Notes under the pieces: model-generated
Told to the model about the DNA's origin: nothing
What the model saw: only the letters and a program-made list of their open reading frames with translations
Database searches by the model: none
Assembly (NCBI RefSeq): GCF_001435575.1
Contig: NZ_AZEA01000008.1
Location: 25,630 to 89,629 of the forward strand
Source of the DNA: Lentilactobacillus sunkii DSM 19904
GTDB lineage: Bacteria; Bacillota; Bacilli; Lactobacillales; Lactobacillaceae
Direction: 5' to 3'
DNA length: 64,000 nt
Made by a program: the position numbers and the translations under genes
Part shown: one piece after another, positions 1 through 8,977 of the stretch
Position numbering within the stretch: position 1 is the stretch's first letter
How the letters are laid out: the number at the start of each line of letters is the position of its first letter

Positions 1-347
1 TGGCAAGTTCAACCTCACCTATGTGGTATGTCATTATGGCCCACATCGTTATTATGCTAGGTGTCCCACTTGCCATGTCACCTGCTCAAACATTTGGGCT
101 GGGCGCTTTGGACGAGCGCACTTCCGGTGATGGAAGCACCATTATGAATACTTTCCAGCAGATCATTGGTGCGATGGCAACCGCCATTGCGACGAGTTTG
201 CTGGCATTTGGAAATAACGCTGCTGGAAACGTCAACCACCAAATCGCCTTTACTCAGGGTGTTCATGTTGGTTTGTGGTTCACCTTGATTGTCGCCGGCG
301 TGGCATTCATTCTATCGTTTACAATTAAAGATCGGAACCGTGCTTAA
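1..347 (+). CDS. MFS drug-efflux permease, C-terminal part (cut by window edge)
   Basis: The open frame runs in from the left edge (first full codon at base 3) and stops at TAA 345-347. What remains is the last roughly 115 residues of a 14-helix (DHA2, EmrB/QacA-type) exporter: two strongly hydrophobic segments flank a loop carrying SPAQTFGLGAL and the small-residue helix NTFQQIIGAMATAIATSLLA that is typical of the last helices of this family, then a short charged tail (KDRNRA). The family exports drugs or toxic compounds by proton antiport. Substrate cannot be told from this fragment. It is followed by a terminator, so it ends its own transcription unit. Confidence 0.85.
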   Translation, partial: ASSTSPMWYVIMAHIVIMLGVPLAMSPAQTFGLGALDERTSGDGSTIMNTFQQIIGAMATAIATSLLAFGNNAAGNVNHQIAFTQGVHVGLWFTLIVAGVAFILSFTIKDRNRA

Positions 348-365
348 TTTAATATTTCAATCAAA

Positions 366-395
366 GTCGCTGGGAATTTTCCTGGCGGCCTTTTT
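366..395 (+). terminator. Rho-independent terminator after the MFS gene
   Basis: A GC-rich stem (GTCGCTGGG against CCTGGCGGC, with G-U pairs) and a short AATTTT loop are followed by five T residues, 19 bases after the stop codon. Confidence 0.7.
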
Positions 396-445
396 GAATA
401 AAGTTAGCTAATCTTCGCTAAAAATGCATTAAAATACTCAATTTA

Positions 446-459
446 TGTAAGCGCTTTAT
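446..459 (+). promoter_or_regulatory. cre-like CcpA box upstream of the secreted dipeptidase
   Basis: TGTAAGCGCTTTAT matches 12 of 14 positions of the CcpA consensus TGWNANCGNTNWCA. It lies about 85 bases before the dipeptidase start, so catabolite control of that gene is plausible. This is motif matching only. Confidence 0.45.
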
Positions 460-541
460 CTACTGATAGAACGCTATTGACGGCAATTGCTCATCAATGT
501 ACAATCAGGTTGAATCAATCAAATTGAGAGGTGGAAAAATC

Positions 542-2008
542 ATGAGAACTACAAAATTACTCCCTGGACTTGTGGCATTCGCAGCCGCAATGGGAATGGG
601 GATCGCTGCAAATGCCTGCACGACTGTACTAGTGGGTAAGGATGCCAGCACAGATGGATCAACATTGGCTTCCAGGAATGAAGATGTTGACACTTCATGG
701 GCAAAACACTTTATCGTTCATCAAGCAACATCTAACGGGCCAACTCAATATGTTTCAAAAGACAATAACTTTACTGTGAACTTACCTGCCCAAGCACAAC
801 GCTATACCAGCACGCCTGACTGGCAGCAGATTGATGGACAAAACCAATTTGGCGAAGACGGAATCAACAGCAGCAACGTTGCAATGAGTGGGACTGAATC
901 AGGCACCACCAACAGTAAGGCACTCAAGGCAGATCCATTTGTTAAAGATGGTTTGGCGGAAACTTCAATACTGGATGTAGTGCTTCCTTACATCACATCA
1001 GCAAAAGAAGGTGTTCAATACCTTGGCCACATCATTGAGACTAAGGGGTCAGCAGAGAACAATGGGGTTATCTTTAGTGATAAGAATGACATTTGGTACA
1101 TGGAAATCGGATCAGGCCATCAATGGGCAGCTGTCAGAGTTCCGGATGACATGTATGCAGTTATCCCCAATCAGAATATGATTGGTAAGTTAAAGCTATC
1201 TGATTCCAGCAATTATCTTGCATCTCCTGGCATCACCAATTTTGTTAAATCCCACAAACTCAATGGGTATAAAAACGGCACCGTTGACTTTGCTTTGGCT
1301 TTTGGCACTAACAGTAAAAGTGATGCCACTTATAACCGCCCACGTGTTTGGGATGGCCAACGAATTTTGACACCAAGCAAGAAACAATCCATTACCACAA
1401 AACGTTTCTCAATGTTCATGAAACCTGATCATAAAATTGGCGTTAGGCAAATTGAAAAAGTATTGAGCTCACATTTCACTGGTACCAAATACGATTCCAA
1501 CGGCAAATGGGTTGGCGGCTACCGACCAATCAATGTTCCAACAGATGTTGAATCGCATATTCTTCAAATCAGAAATAACGTTCCAAACGATATTGCGGCT
1601 GTACAATGGCTGGCAATGGCCTCACCTGCTACCAGTGCGTATATTCCGTTTTACACCAATATCAAAGACACCCCTGCACAATATAAGCTTGGCACAGATC
1701 AACCTGATGCCAAATCAGCTTATTGGACTTACAAAATGACTCGGATATTAACTGATCCATACAAGGACGTCTTGATTAGCAAAGATGTCACTCCTATAAA
1801 GGAGGTTGTCAACCATCAGCTTGATATGAACTTGGAAAATTCCGACAACCATGCAGTTCATCTAAATGGCGATGATTTGGTTAATTACTTGACTGAACAA
1901 AATCAGATGAACGCTGATTATGCTCAAACTCAATTCCAACTTTTAAATCAAAAGTTAATTCAAGATGCTAGTCGATTAACTAAAATTGTTCAAAACAAAG
2001 ATTTGTAA
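542..2008 (+). CDS. Secreted C69-family dipeptidase (PepD-like)
   Basis: Family C69 peptidases are N-terminal-nucleophile hydrolases that release dipeptides, with a cysteine as catalytic N-terminus. The start chosen is ATG 542, eight bases after GAGAGGTGG; an earlier in-frame ATG at 497 lacks a ribosome site. The 488-residue product opens with a signal peptide (two Lys/Arg, hydrophobic core) ending ANA just before Cys26, and the sequence CTTVLVGKDASTDGST that follows is the conserved start of the C69 fold. Signal peptidase cleavage at ANA would itself expose Cys26 as the nucleophile, which is neat and unlike the cytosolic PepD proteins. Single gene with terminators on both sides and a cre-like box upstream. 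It probably feeds peptide nitrogen from outside the cell. Confidence 0.88.
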   Translation: MRTTKLLPGLVAFAAAMGMGIAANACTTVLVGKDASTDGSTLASRNEDVDTSWAKHFIVHQATSNGPTQYVSKDNNFTVNLPAQAQRYTSTPDWQQIDGQNQFGEDGINSSNVAMSGTESGTTNSKALKADPFVKDGLAETSILDVVLPYITSAKEGVQYLGHIIETKGSAENNGVIFSDKNDIWYMEIGSGHQWAAVRVPDDMYAVIPNQNMIGKLKLSDSSNYLASPGITNFVKSHKLNGYKNGTVDFALAFGTNSKSDATYNRPRVWDGQRILTPSKKQSITTKRFSMFMKPDHKIGVRQIEKVLSSHFTGTKYDSNGKWVGGYRPINVPTDVESHILQIRNNVPNDIAAVQWLAMASPATSAYIPFYTNIKDTPAQYKLGTDQPDAKSAYWTYKMTRILTDPYKDVLISKDVTPIKEVVNHQLDMNLENSDNHAVHLNGDDLVNYLTEQNQMNADYAQTQFQLLNQKLIQDASRLTKIVQNKDL

Positions 2009-2021
2009 TCCCATCAAAAAA

Positions 2022-2044
2022 GCCGTCAGATAATCTCTGACAGC
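2022..2044. terminator. Bidirectional terminator between convergent genes
   Basis: Stem GCCGTCAGA / TCTGACAGC (one G-U) with a five-base loop, six A residues on the left and a TTTT run on the right, so it can end both the dipeptidase and the convergent aminotransferase transcripts. Confidence 0.8.
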
Positions 2045-2062
2045 TTTTGCATACATATATCA

Positions 2063-3238
2063 TTACTTGGTGGGTTCTTCAGTATGATCGGCAACCAGCT
2101 GTTTAACAGCCTTCATAGCAGCTGCCAAAGCTTCATCGCTGGCGGCATAACTAATACGAACATATTCGTTATCGCCAAATGGATCACCAGGCATCAAGCC
2201 AATGTGGTATTCCTTGGCTAATGTCTTAACAAATGCCCAGCTGTCCATGTTCAGGTCCGCTGGAATCTTGGCAAAGACATAGAACGCACCACCGGGATGA
2301 ACAACATCAAAGCCGGCTTCAGCCATTTCTTTGGCAACAAAGTCACGGCGCTTTTCATATTCCTGAAGCATTGGCTTGGAATCGTCTTGACCATGCTCCA
2401 ATGCTTCGATTGCAGCATACTGAACGATTGAGGCAGCTGCGGTCACTGTAAACTGATGGACTTTGGCAATTTGATCAACAAACCCTGAAGGGCCAAAGAT
2501 GAAGCCTAACCGATAACCGGTCATGGCATGGGACTTGGATAACCCGTTAATGATAATGGTTTGGTCTGGAAGGTATTCGGAAATTGAATAGTGCTTTTGG
2601 CCATAAGTCAGTTCACCATAAATTTCATCACTGATGACCCAGATGCCATTTTCCTTCAGTACTGGTGCCAATGCAGCAATCTGGTCTTTCGAATAGGCAA
2701 CTCCGGTTGGGTTGTTCGGATCCGTTAAAATCAAACCCTTAACATTTAAATCAGGGTGATCGTCAATCGCCTGTTGAACCTTTTCCGGCGTCAAAATAAA
2801 GCCATCATCACTGGTATCAACCAGCAGGGTATTCAACTCGTTTAAGGTAGTCGTTGCATTATACAGTGGATAAGCCGGAGTTGGAATAATCACGGCATCC
2901 CCAGGTTTGAACAATGCTTTGACAGTCACGGCCACTGCCTCGGTTGCCCCAACAGTCACAATAATTTGGTCCGCTGAATAATCATAACCAAATTTATCAC
3001 GATAATATTTGGAAGCCGCATCCCGGAGTTCTTGATAACCCCAATAATATGGATAATGGGACTTGTTATCATTGATGGCATCAATTGCAGCCTGCTTGAT
3101 ATGGTCAGGAACGTTAAAGTTGGGTTCACCCAAAGTTAACTTGATAATCTTAGGATCGACGTTGATATCGTGGTCAAACTTACGCATGGCAGAAGGCATA
3201 ACCTTAAGCACGTAAGGGTTAATTTCATTTAAATCCAT
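2063..3238 (-). CDS. PLP-dependent class I/II aminotransferase
   Basis: Fold type I aminotransferase of 391 residues, the usual family length. Visible landmarks in order: LGEPNF near residue 36, the Asn in DPNNPTG (about 173-179), Asp204 in ISDEIYG that holds the pyridine nitrogen, the Schiff-base Lys235 in NGLSKSHAMTGYRLGF, and the substrate-carboxylate Arg in YVRISYA near the C-terminus. These are the marks of the aspartate/aromatic aminotransferase group (PatA/AraT/AspB-like); exact substrate cannot be read. ATG start with GGAGGTTTCAAT in front. It is a monocistronic gene convergent with the dipeptidase, consistent with amino-acid catabolism or interconversion in the cytosol. Confidence 0.9.
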   Translation of the reverse strand: MDLNEINPYVLKVMPSAMRKFDHDINVDPKIIKLTLGEPNFNVPDHIKQAAIDAINDNKSHYPYYWGYQELRDAASKYYRDKFGYDYSADQIIVTVGATEAVAVTVKALFKPGDAVIIPTPAYPLYNATTTLNELNTLLVDTSDDGFILTPEKVQQAIDDHPDLNVKGLILTDPNNPTGVAYSKDQIAALAPVLKENGIWVISDEIYGELTYGQKHYSISEYLPDQTIIINGLSKSHAMTGYRLGFIFGPSGFVDQIAKVHQFTVTAAASIVQYAAIEALEHGQDDSKPMLQEYEKRRDFVAKEMAEAGFDVVHPGGAFYVFAKIPADLNMDSWAFVKTLAKEYHIGLMPGDPFGDNEYVRISYAASDEALAAAMKAVKQLVADHTEEPTK

Positions 3239-3403
3239 ATTGAAACCTCCGGGAATATTTATTTAAAAGCTGATTAGTAAAAGTTATTGTTAATAATATA
3301 TCAAACAGTGGGAAAGTCAATCAAATATGGTAACTTAATGAATAAATATTCCATAACTCTAGTATCAGTTGTTTAATCATACATGATGATGTCAGGTTAA
3401 CGA

Positions 3404-4042
3404 CTATTTTTTTGGAAACATGGCAACGCTTAAGTAATTGTCACGATAAGTTGCCGAAAAGACCGACTTCACGCTGTCAATTCCCTGCTCTTTGAGCTGT
3501 GATTCCAACCAAGCTTCGTCCTTACCCATAATGTCCAAGACATCCGGATCGATTGCCCCGTCTACAATGACCGGGTAACGGATACTGCCTTCACCCCGGT
3601 TCAAGACTGTCAGTTGCCCATTTTGCTCCAGGATTGCCCGCTTGACATCTTTAATTTCATAAACACCGGCTGTCCGTAATTTAAAGTCGACGTCTGACGC
3701 GGAGAGGTTAGCTTTGATGCAATTTTCTACTAACAATTCACCATTACGAACCAACGTGATCGGCTCACCCTCGATAAACTTACCAAACCAATGAATATGA
3801 GTCTTCAGGTAACGGGTCACCAGAATCAGCAATGCCCATAACAAAAGGATCACCAAGAATTGGGCCATCGTGATTGCCGGATTATAAATCACACCACCGA
3901 TAATGCCACCAAGAACATAGTTCTGCAGCTGGTCCATCGCTGAAGTGGGTGCCAAATTCCCCTTACCGGTTAGATTAATGAGAACCGTGATAAATAAGAA
4001 ACCAACAATTAACTTAAGTGCAACGTCTGAATATGTAAACAT
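3404..4042 (-). CDS. DUF421 (YetF-like) membrane protein
   Basis: A 212-residue protein with three N-terminal membrane helices (about 5-25, 40-60, 60-80) and a soluble C-terminal domain of the YetF/DUF421 type: the stretch GEPITLVRNGELLVENC followed by SASDVDFKLRTAGVYEIKDVKRAILEQNGQLTV is characteristic. Biochemical role of the family is not established. It is translationally coupled to the DUF3290 gene upstream: the stop TAA of that gene and this ATG share one base, with GAGGGGG as ribosome site. The two domain families recur as neighbours in lactobacilli, which suggests a joint membrane complex (inference). Confidence 0.85.
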   Translation of the reverse strand: MFTYSDVALKLIVGFLFITVLINLTGKGNLAPTSAMDQLQNYVLGGIIGGVIYNPAITMAQFLVILLLWALLILVTRYLKTHIHWFGKFIEGEPITLVRNGELLVENCIKANLSASDVDFKLRTAGVYEIKDVKRAILEQNGQLTVLNRGEGSIRYPVIVDGAIDPDVLDIMGKDEAWLESQLKEQGIDSVKSVFSATYRDNYLSVAMFPKK

Positions 4043-4494
4043 TATTGTGCCCCCTCAACTTTAATATCACTGGATTCATCCAGTTCAACCCGTTCCAATA
4101 CGAATTCAGTTCCAGCTGAATTGTAGTCAACCCGAAAGAAGCCCTGTGGTGTTTTAACCATCAAGTTGGCATTCACGTTGGTGGAATTAACACTGATTGT
4201 CTTTGGCCGGACGTCCAGCCGCTTGGCAACCTGCTTGACTGTCTGGGTAATTTGCCCAGTTTGTTTGGAAGATGACTGAATCGCACTAAAGTCGTTATAC
4301 TGAACGGCTAAAACAAGTAATAGAATTGTGGCCACAATAATGCTTAAATCTTTGTATTTGATGTCCATTCGATTGCGCAGGTAATGAATCAAGAAAAGAA
4401 TAAAAACGACCGCCAGTACGCTTATAATGGCAATTCTTCCATACTGCCAGTTGCTTTGAGAATCATGAAGATAATCATAGGTATAAAATGTCAT
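4042..4494 (-). CDS. DUF3290 family membrane protein
   Basis: About 150 residues: a short N-terminal Tyr-rich stretch, two membrane helices (IAIISVLAVVFILFLIHYL and a second one after DIKYKD), and a C-terminal soluble part with VKTPQGFFRVDYNS. Start: a GGGGG ribosome site directly touches an ATG at 4500 but is correctly spaced (6 bases) from the ATG at 4494, so the latter is preferred. It is the first gene of a two-gene operon with the DUF421 protein. Function unknown; no catalytic motif is visible. Confidence 0.8.
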   Translation of the reverse strand: MTFYTYDYLHDSQSNWQYGRIAIISVLAVVFILFLIHYLRNRMDIKYKDLSIIVATILLLVLAVQYNDFSAIQSSSKQTGQITQTVKQVAKRLDVRPKTISVNSTNVNANLMVKTPQGFFRVDYNSAGTEFVLERVELDESSDIKVEGAQ

Positions 4495-4575
4495 GTGCAT
4501 CCCCCTAAATAATCAGATAAATACAATATCATATTTTAAACCACAATTTCTAATGATAAAACGTTTATCTCAAGA

Positions 4576-4610
4576 ACAAAAAAGACTGCTCCTTTTACCG
4601 GAACAGTCTT
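4576..4610 (-). terminator. Terminator of the ABC exporter operon
   Basis: Read on the minus strand, an 11-bp stem (AAGACTG-TTCC / GGAGCAGTCTT with one mismatch) is followed by TTTTTTGTT, 19 bases after the permease stop. Confidence 0.8.
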
Positions 4611-4628
4611 CTAAGTAAAATTTAAAGA

Positions 4629-5405
4629 TTAAACACTGCGACGCTTAAAGATGACATAACTGATTGCCATGAAGATGGCGGTGTAAACCAAACTCCCGAC
4701 CACCATTTCCGGCGTTGAAAGCAGCGTCATCTTGTGGAAGGAGCTTGAAACCAGCTGGCTGGGTAGATTCATCATGTTCAATGGATTCCATTTCAGCCAA
4801 TCCCACTTTTGCATCAAGACGAACATGATGTTTGAGATGATACTTAATGCAAAATAACCAATAATTCCGATTGAGATAGCTGCTGCTGTACTCTTGAAGA
4901 TGTTTGCAAGTAAGAGAACCAGGCTGAGTACCAGCCAAACTGTCAGGAAGGAACCAACAATTCCAAGCCACATTGAATTAATGACTGAGTGACCCGGTTG
5001 ATAAGTATCTGATAATTGGAACTTGTTGTTGAAGAGAACTACCTTCAATAACATTGACCAGACAAACGCCAATACATAGAAGTAAATTGAGTAAAGCAGC
5101 ATGGTGATCCACTTGCTTACCAAAATTTGACCACGGTAATATTTTCGGTACAGCAGTTCTTTAATTGTTCCGTACTGGAATTCCATGGCAATAATCGAGC
5201 TGCAGGCTGCGATCATAAACAACACGATCCAGTTGATCCCAGTAAACATTGTGACAAACAACCCTTTGGGATCGCCCCAATACTTGGGATAGTTTCTGGT
5301 CAAAACACCAAAGACGGTCATGATGATCAACAGAGTCGCAGAAACGGCGTAAGTACTCTTCTTATGAAGTAATTTGAAAGTTTCTTGTTTTACTAACGTT
5401 ATCAT
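4629..5405 (-). CDS. ABC-2 type transporter permease
   Basis: A 258-residue hydrophobic protein with six predicted membrane segments, a charged N-terminus (KQETFKLLHKKSTY) and a cytosolic loop FQYGTIKELLYRKYYRGQILVSKW that is typical of BcrB/LanFEG-like permeases. It starts one base after the stop of the ATPase gene, and its ribosome site AAAGGAG lies inside the end of that gene, so the two are translated together. The pair most resembles bacitracin/lantibiotic-resistance exporters (BcrAB type), but substrate is not shown by the sequence. No two-component system is adjacent. Confidence 0.88.
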   Translation of the reverse strand: MITLVKQETFKLLHKKSTYAVSATLLIIMTVFGVLTRNYPKYWGDPKGLFVTMFTGINWIVLFMIAACSSIIAMEFQYGTIKELLYRKYYRGQILVSKWITMLLYSIYFYVLAFVWSMLLKVVLFNNKFQLSDTYQPGHSVINSMWLGIVGSFLTVWLVLSLVLLLANIFKSTAAAISIGIIGYFALSIISNIMFVLMQKWDWLKWNPLNMMNLPSQLVSSSFHKMTLLSTPEMVVGSLVYTAIFMAISYVIFKRRSV

Positions 5406-5406
5406 T

Positions 5407-6318
5407 CTATGACTCCTTTACTTTGTCGTTTTTCAGCAGGTTCAGCAACGAGGTTTCCAAATCGCTATGAACGTGTTGAACATCGTCAATATCGATGCCA
5501 TTATCTGACAATAATTTGATAACATCGGCCATCTTGGTCTGATCGTTTTCGACAATCGCAAACTTGTCACCATTATCAAGCTGGTAATTATTTTGAGCCA
5601 AAATCTCTTTTGCTTTGGCATCATCGGAGGTTTTGAGGACCAGCAGCTTCTTACTGCCGCTCTCAAGTTCTGCCATGCTCTTGGTGTAAACAATTTGACC
5701 TTTATCAATCACGACTAAATCGTCGATTAATTTTTCCAATTCGCTTAAAATATGACTGGAAATCAGGAGCGTAGTGCCTTGCTTGGCCAAATCAAGAATG
5801 ATGGTTCGCAAATCTTTGTTGGCTTGTGGATCCAGTCCATTCATCGGTTCATCCAAAATGACCAGTTTGGGGCGGTCAACTAGTGCCAATGCAATTCCCA
5901 GCTTTTGCTTCATCCCCAGTGAGTAGGTTTTGGCTTTTCGATTAATGTATGAATCCATCTTCATCTTGTCGACAATATCCATAATTTGATCTTTTGAAGT
6001 CGAATCTTTAGAGAACAGCTCCAAATGCTGATAACCGGTTAGGAATGGGTAGATACCCGGATATTCAATTAATGCGCCAACCTTATCCATTGCTTTGTGG
6101 CTGGTCGGTGAGACCGGTTCGCCATCAATTGTGATCGTCCCGCTGGCATAGTTGAACAGCCCAAGGACGGCTTTCATAATCGTTGATTTACCGGCACCGT
6201 TAGGACCGACCAAACCGACAATATGGCCGGTTTGAACTGAAAACGAAACATCTTTCAGAACTTGCTTCTTGCCGAAGTTTTTATTAAGATGTTCGACATT
6301 TAATATTGTGTCTGACAT
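5407..6318 (-). CDS. ABC transporter ATP-binding protein (BcrA-like)
   Basis: A 303-residue ATPase. Walker A is GPNGAGKST (residues 38-46), the ABC signature is the degenerate YSLGMKQKL (about 132-140) seen in the BcrA/antibiotic-export branch, and Walker B ends LVILDEP with D156/E157, then the D-loop and SSHILSELEKL with the switch His. A roughly 80-residue C-terminal extension follows the ATPase core, as in BcrA-type proteins. GGAGGAACAA precedes the ATG. First gene of a two-gene operon with the permease; it energises export across the membrane. Confidence 0.92.
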   Translation of the reverse strand: MSDTILNVEHLNKNFGKKQVLKDVSFSVQTGHIVGLVGPNGAGKSTIMKAVLGLFNYASGTITIDGEPVSPTSHKAMDKVGALIEYPGIYPFLTGYQHLELFSKDSTSKDQIMDIVDKMKMDSYINRKAKTYSLGMKQKLGIALALVDRPKLVILDEPMNGLDPQANKDLRTIILDLAKQGTTLLISSHILSELEKLIDDLVVIDKGQIVYTKSMAELESGSKKLLVLKTSDDAKAKEILAQNNYQLDNGDKFAIVENDQTKMADVIKLLSDNGIDIDDVQHVHSDLETSLLNLLKNDKVKES

Positions 6319-6521
6319 TTGTTCCTCCTAGTATTTTCTGTAAGCATGCTCTACAAGTAGCCATCAGCGTTTTACTGCCTGGCTGGCTATAAGGATAACA
6401 TATGTGTTAAAACTTATACAACACCCCATTTTGCGTCACAACTTGTCAATATCTGCTATGATGGGAGTTGGGTACAATAACGAAAAGTTCATTGGAATCA
6501 AAAATCGAGGTAAATCTGCGT

Positions 6522-7208
6522 ATGACAAAAGCACTAATAGTGGTTACAAATACACCCACATTTAAGAAAATTCAACGGGCAACCGGCATCTGGCTGAGGG
6601 AAGCATCACATTTCAATAAAGTGATGGCCGATAATGGCATCGATGTCGACTATGCCAGTCCCGATGGCGGCTATGTCCCCATTGATCCATTGAGCTTGGG
6701 AACCGATGATATGGACGCGACTGATTGGCAATATTACCTGGATGATGAATTCAGAAATGAACACCTGGCAAAGTCGCTGAAACCTGCCGATGTTGATCCA
6801 AAAGACTACCAGGTCATCTACTTTGTCGGTGGTCATGGTGCAATGACTGATTTCCCTGAAAATACCGAATTGGCAAAGATTGCCCAAACGATTTATGAAA
6901 ATGGTGGAATCGTTTCAGCTAATTGTGTGGGTGTCTGCGGTCTGCTTCCAATGAGGAGCATTGACGGCCAACGATTTGTTCATGGCCGCAAGGTAACCGG
7001 CTTTACCAACGATGAAGAAGCACTCAACGGCCTCACCAATGATGTTGAATTTCTCGTAGAAGATGAATTAACTAAGTCCGGTGCCAGCTTTGTGAAGGGC
7101 ACTGCCTTTGAACCCAACGTTGTCGTTGACGATCGGCTGATCACCGGCCAGAATCCCAACTCGGCAACCGGCGTTGGTGAAGCGATCATCAAAGAGTTAT
7201 TGCAATAA
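6522..7208 (+). CDS. DJ-1/PfpI superfamily protein (Hsp31-like glutamine amidotransferase fold)
   Basis: The 228-residue protein has the class I glutamine-amidotransferase-like fold of Hsp31/HchA-type chaperone or deglycase/glyoxalase III proteins. Conserved Glu27 lies in TGIWLREASH, the glycine turn VGGHG at 102-106, and the nucleophile elbow ANCVGVCGLL places Cys135 at the active site. In most family members the nucleophile is followed by His (CHGP); here it is Val, with a second Cys four residues on, so activity may differ. ATG 6522 is chosen over the longer frame from 6468 because it starts at MTKALIVV, the usual beginning of the fold, and has CGAGG upstream. Monocistronic. Confidence 0.82.
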   Translation: MTKALIVVTNTPTFKKIQRATGIWLREASHFNKVMADNGIDVDYASPDGGYVPIDPLSLGTDDMDATDWQYYLDDEFRNEHLAKSLKPADVDPKDYQVIYFVGGHGAMTDFPENTELAKIAQTIYENGGIVSANCVGVCGLLPMRSIDGQRFVHGRKVTGFTNDEEALNGLTNDVEFLVEDELTKSGASFVKGTAFEPNVVVDDRLITGQNPNSATGVGEAIIKELLQ

Positions 7209-7216
7209 TACAAAAC

Positions 7217-7270
7217 AAACTGTTCAAGGAGTTATTTTATTAGTAACCGCTTGAACAGTTTTTATTTTGG
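7217..7270 (+). terminator. Terminator after the DJ-1/PfpI gene
   Basis: A perfect 12-bp stem (AAACTGTTCAAG / CTTGAACAGTTT) with a long A/T loop followed by TTTATTTT. Confidence 0.8.
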
Positions 7271-7274
7271 CTAA

Positions 7275-7478
7275 TTATTTAGTTTTCTTTGGTTTTTCAA
7301 TCAATCCCTCGATCAAAAGGCTAATCCCAAATAGGAATTCCGCCAAATTAACCCACCACCAAAGTGAAAAGACGGGGTTGTTTGGGGCGATGGCCGGGAA
7401 AAGCGAGATGCCCCCGAGAAACATAATTAGGCCAAGCCAGAAATTAAATGATTTATAAAACTGATGATTGAATTTCAT
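7275..7478 (-). CDS. Small membrane protein with FYxSFxFWxG N-terminus
   Basis: The preferred start is ATG 7478, nine bases after AGGAGGG, giving 67 residues; a longer frame to 7508 has no ribosome site. The product begins MKFNHQFYKSFNFWLGL, has two membrane helices (about 12-30 and 40-58) and a lysine-rich tail. The N-terminus is clearly related to another small membrane protein at 45192-45413 in this window (KWFNSKFYQSFDFWFGI), so both belong to one small family. No known function. Flanked by terminators on both sides. Confidence 0.72.
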   Translation of the reverse strand: MKFNHQFYKSFNFWLGLIMFLGGISLFPAIAPNNPVFSLWWWVNLAEFLFGISLLIEGLIEKPKKTK

Positions 7479-7529
7479 CCTGATTCGCCCTCCTGTTATA
7501 GATATCAATTTACTAGCATTATTGCATCA

Positions 7530-7567
7530 AAAAGGAGAAACGCCTATCAAATAGCGTTTCTCCTTTT
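7530..7567. terminator. Terminator, perfect 14-bp stem
   Basis: AAAAGGAGAAACGC and its exact complement enclose a 10-base loop; A-run on the left and T-run on the right. It ends the sugar symporter transcript on the minus strand. Confidence 0.85.
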
Positions 7568-7591
7568 TGTGAAATGATTATGTCTAAATTT

Positions 7592-8977
7592 TTATTTATT
7601 AACGTTTTCTTCTTCAATATCTTCCAAACTGCGGCCCTTTGTTTCTGGGACCCGTGAATGGATGAACCAGACACCCAAGAGGCAGATAACACCGAAGATG
7701 GCGAATACGGCGTCCTGTGGCATGCTGGCAGTCATGATTGGGAACAGCAGACCAACAGCGAAGGAACCAACCCAGTTGGCTGATGAGGCGGCCCCAGATG
7801 CCCGACCACGGATTGCCAGTGGGAATACTTCACCAATGATGACCCAAGTAAGGGGAGCCCAAGTAAATGAATAGGCAGCCACATAGATGCTCAAGAATGC
7901 CACGATCAATAGTGGGCTTGAATTAGGCATCAATAACTTGATGACCGTTGGCAGGATGAATGATAATCCCATTACCGTACCACCAAGGATCAACAATGTC
8001 CGACGCTTAAACTTGTCGGCGATACCCAAGAATACCAGTGAACCGATTACCAGGATAATTCCTTGAATGATTGGCCACATCAAAGCTGAATTGGCAGCTG
8101 CACCAGTGGCTTTTTCAACAATCAATGGAATATAGTAGAAGATCGCGTTGGCACCTTGGAACTGTTGAAAGGCAGCAACCCCAATCCCGGCAATGGCAAG
8201 GTAACGATATTTGGAACTGAAGACGGTTCCCCAAGTGGTTGCTTTGGAAATTTTCTTTTCTTGTGAAGCAGTATCTTGAATCTGATCAAGTTCGTTATCA
8301 ATCTCTTCATCGCTGTCACGAATGTAGCTCAATACTCGACGGGCTTCATCGGGACGACCATTTTTGACCAAAAATCTCGGTGATTCCGGAAGCTTCATCA
8401 CACCGAAGAAAAGAATCAGAGCGGGAACTGCGGCTAATCCAAGCATTGAACGCCAGGCGAAGTTTTCAGGCAGGTCTTTCAATACGAAGTCCATCACATA
8501 GGAAAGTAACATTCCAGACACAATCATTGTCTGGTTAACCCCGGTCAATCGACCACGCATCTTGGCAGGTGCCATTTCCGACATATAAGCAGGAACCAAA
8601 GCTGATGAAGCCCCAACCGCCAGTCCAAGGAATACTCGGACAGCGATCAAATAAAATTGACCATCGTGAGGTGAAACTGCGGACAACAGTGATCCTGCCA
8701 TGAAAATCAGGGCTGAAAGCAGAATCATCTTCCGCCTTCCCAACTTATCAGAAAGCTGGCCAGCAATTGCGCCACCAAAAATCGCCCCCAACATCACAGC
8801 GGATGTGATCCAGCCGACAATGGTGGCATTATTTTGAAGTCCCCAATCAGTCTGTAAAAATGGCAGCGCCCCTGTCATCACGCCGATATCATATCCGAAT
8901 AAGATCCCACCGAATGAACCAAAGAAATAAATAAATCCGCTTGAGATCTTCTTTTCTGTTGCAGCAGCCTTTTCCAT
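7592..8977 (-). CDS. MFS sugar:H+ symporter (XylE/AraE/IolT-like)
   Basis: A 461-residue member of the sugar porter family with 12 predicted helices. Diagnostic motifs are GGILFGYDIGVMTGALPFL in helix 1, DKLGRRK in the 2-3 loop, PESPRFLVKNGRPDEAR after helix 6, the Gln-rich FQQFQGANAIFYY in helix 7, ADKFKRRTLL in the 8-9 loop and PETKGRSLEDIEEE at the end. It imports a pentose, hexose or polyol with protons; no sugar-metabolic gene is next to it, so the substrate is open. ATG 8977 is chosen for its AGGAG site; the longer frame from 8995 is unsupported. A cre-like box lies about 145 bases upstream, in line with catabolite control. Confidence 0.9.
   Translation of the reverse strand: MEKAAATEKKISSGFIYFFGSFGGILFGYDIGVMTGALPFLQTDWGLQNNATIVGWITSAVMLGAIFGGAIAGQLSDKLGRRKMILLSALIFMAGSLLSAVSPHDGQFYLIAVRVFLGLAVGASSALVPAYMSEMAPAKMRGRLTGVNQTMIVSGMLLSYVMDFVLKDLPENFAWRSMLGLAAVPALILFFGVMKLPESPRFLVKNGRPDEARRVLSYIRDSDEEIDNELDQIQDTASQEKKISKATTWGTVFSSKYRYLAIAGIGVAAFQQFQGANAIFYYIPLIVEKATGAAANSALMWPIIQGIILVIGSLVFLGIADKFKRRTLLILGGTVMGLSFILPTVIKLLMPNSSPLLIVAFLSIYVAAYSFTWAPLTWVIIGEVFPLAIRGRASGAASSANWVGSFAVGLLFPIMTASMPQDAVFAIFGVICLLGVWFIHSRVPETKGRSLEDIEEENVNK

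Noticed and set aside
497..541. Longer N-terminus for the C69 dipeptidase
   Set aside because: No ribosome site at 497, and the extension would bury the signal peptide behind 15 polar residues.
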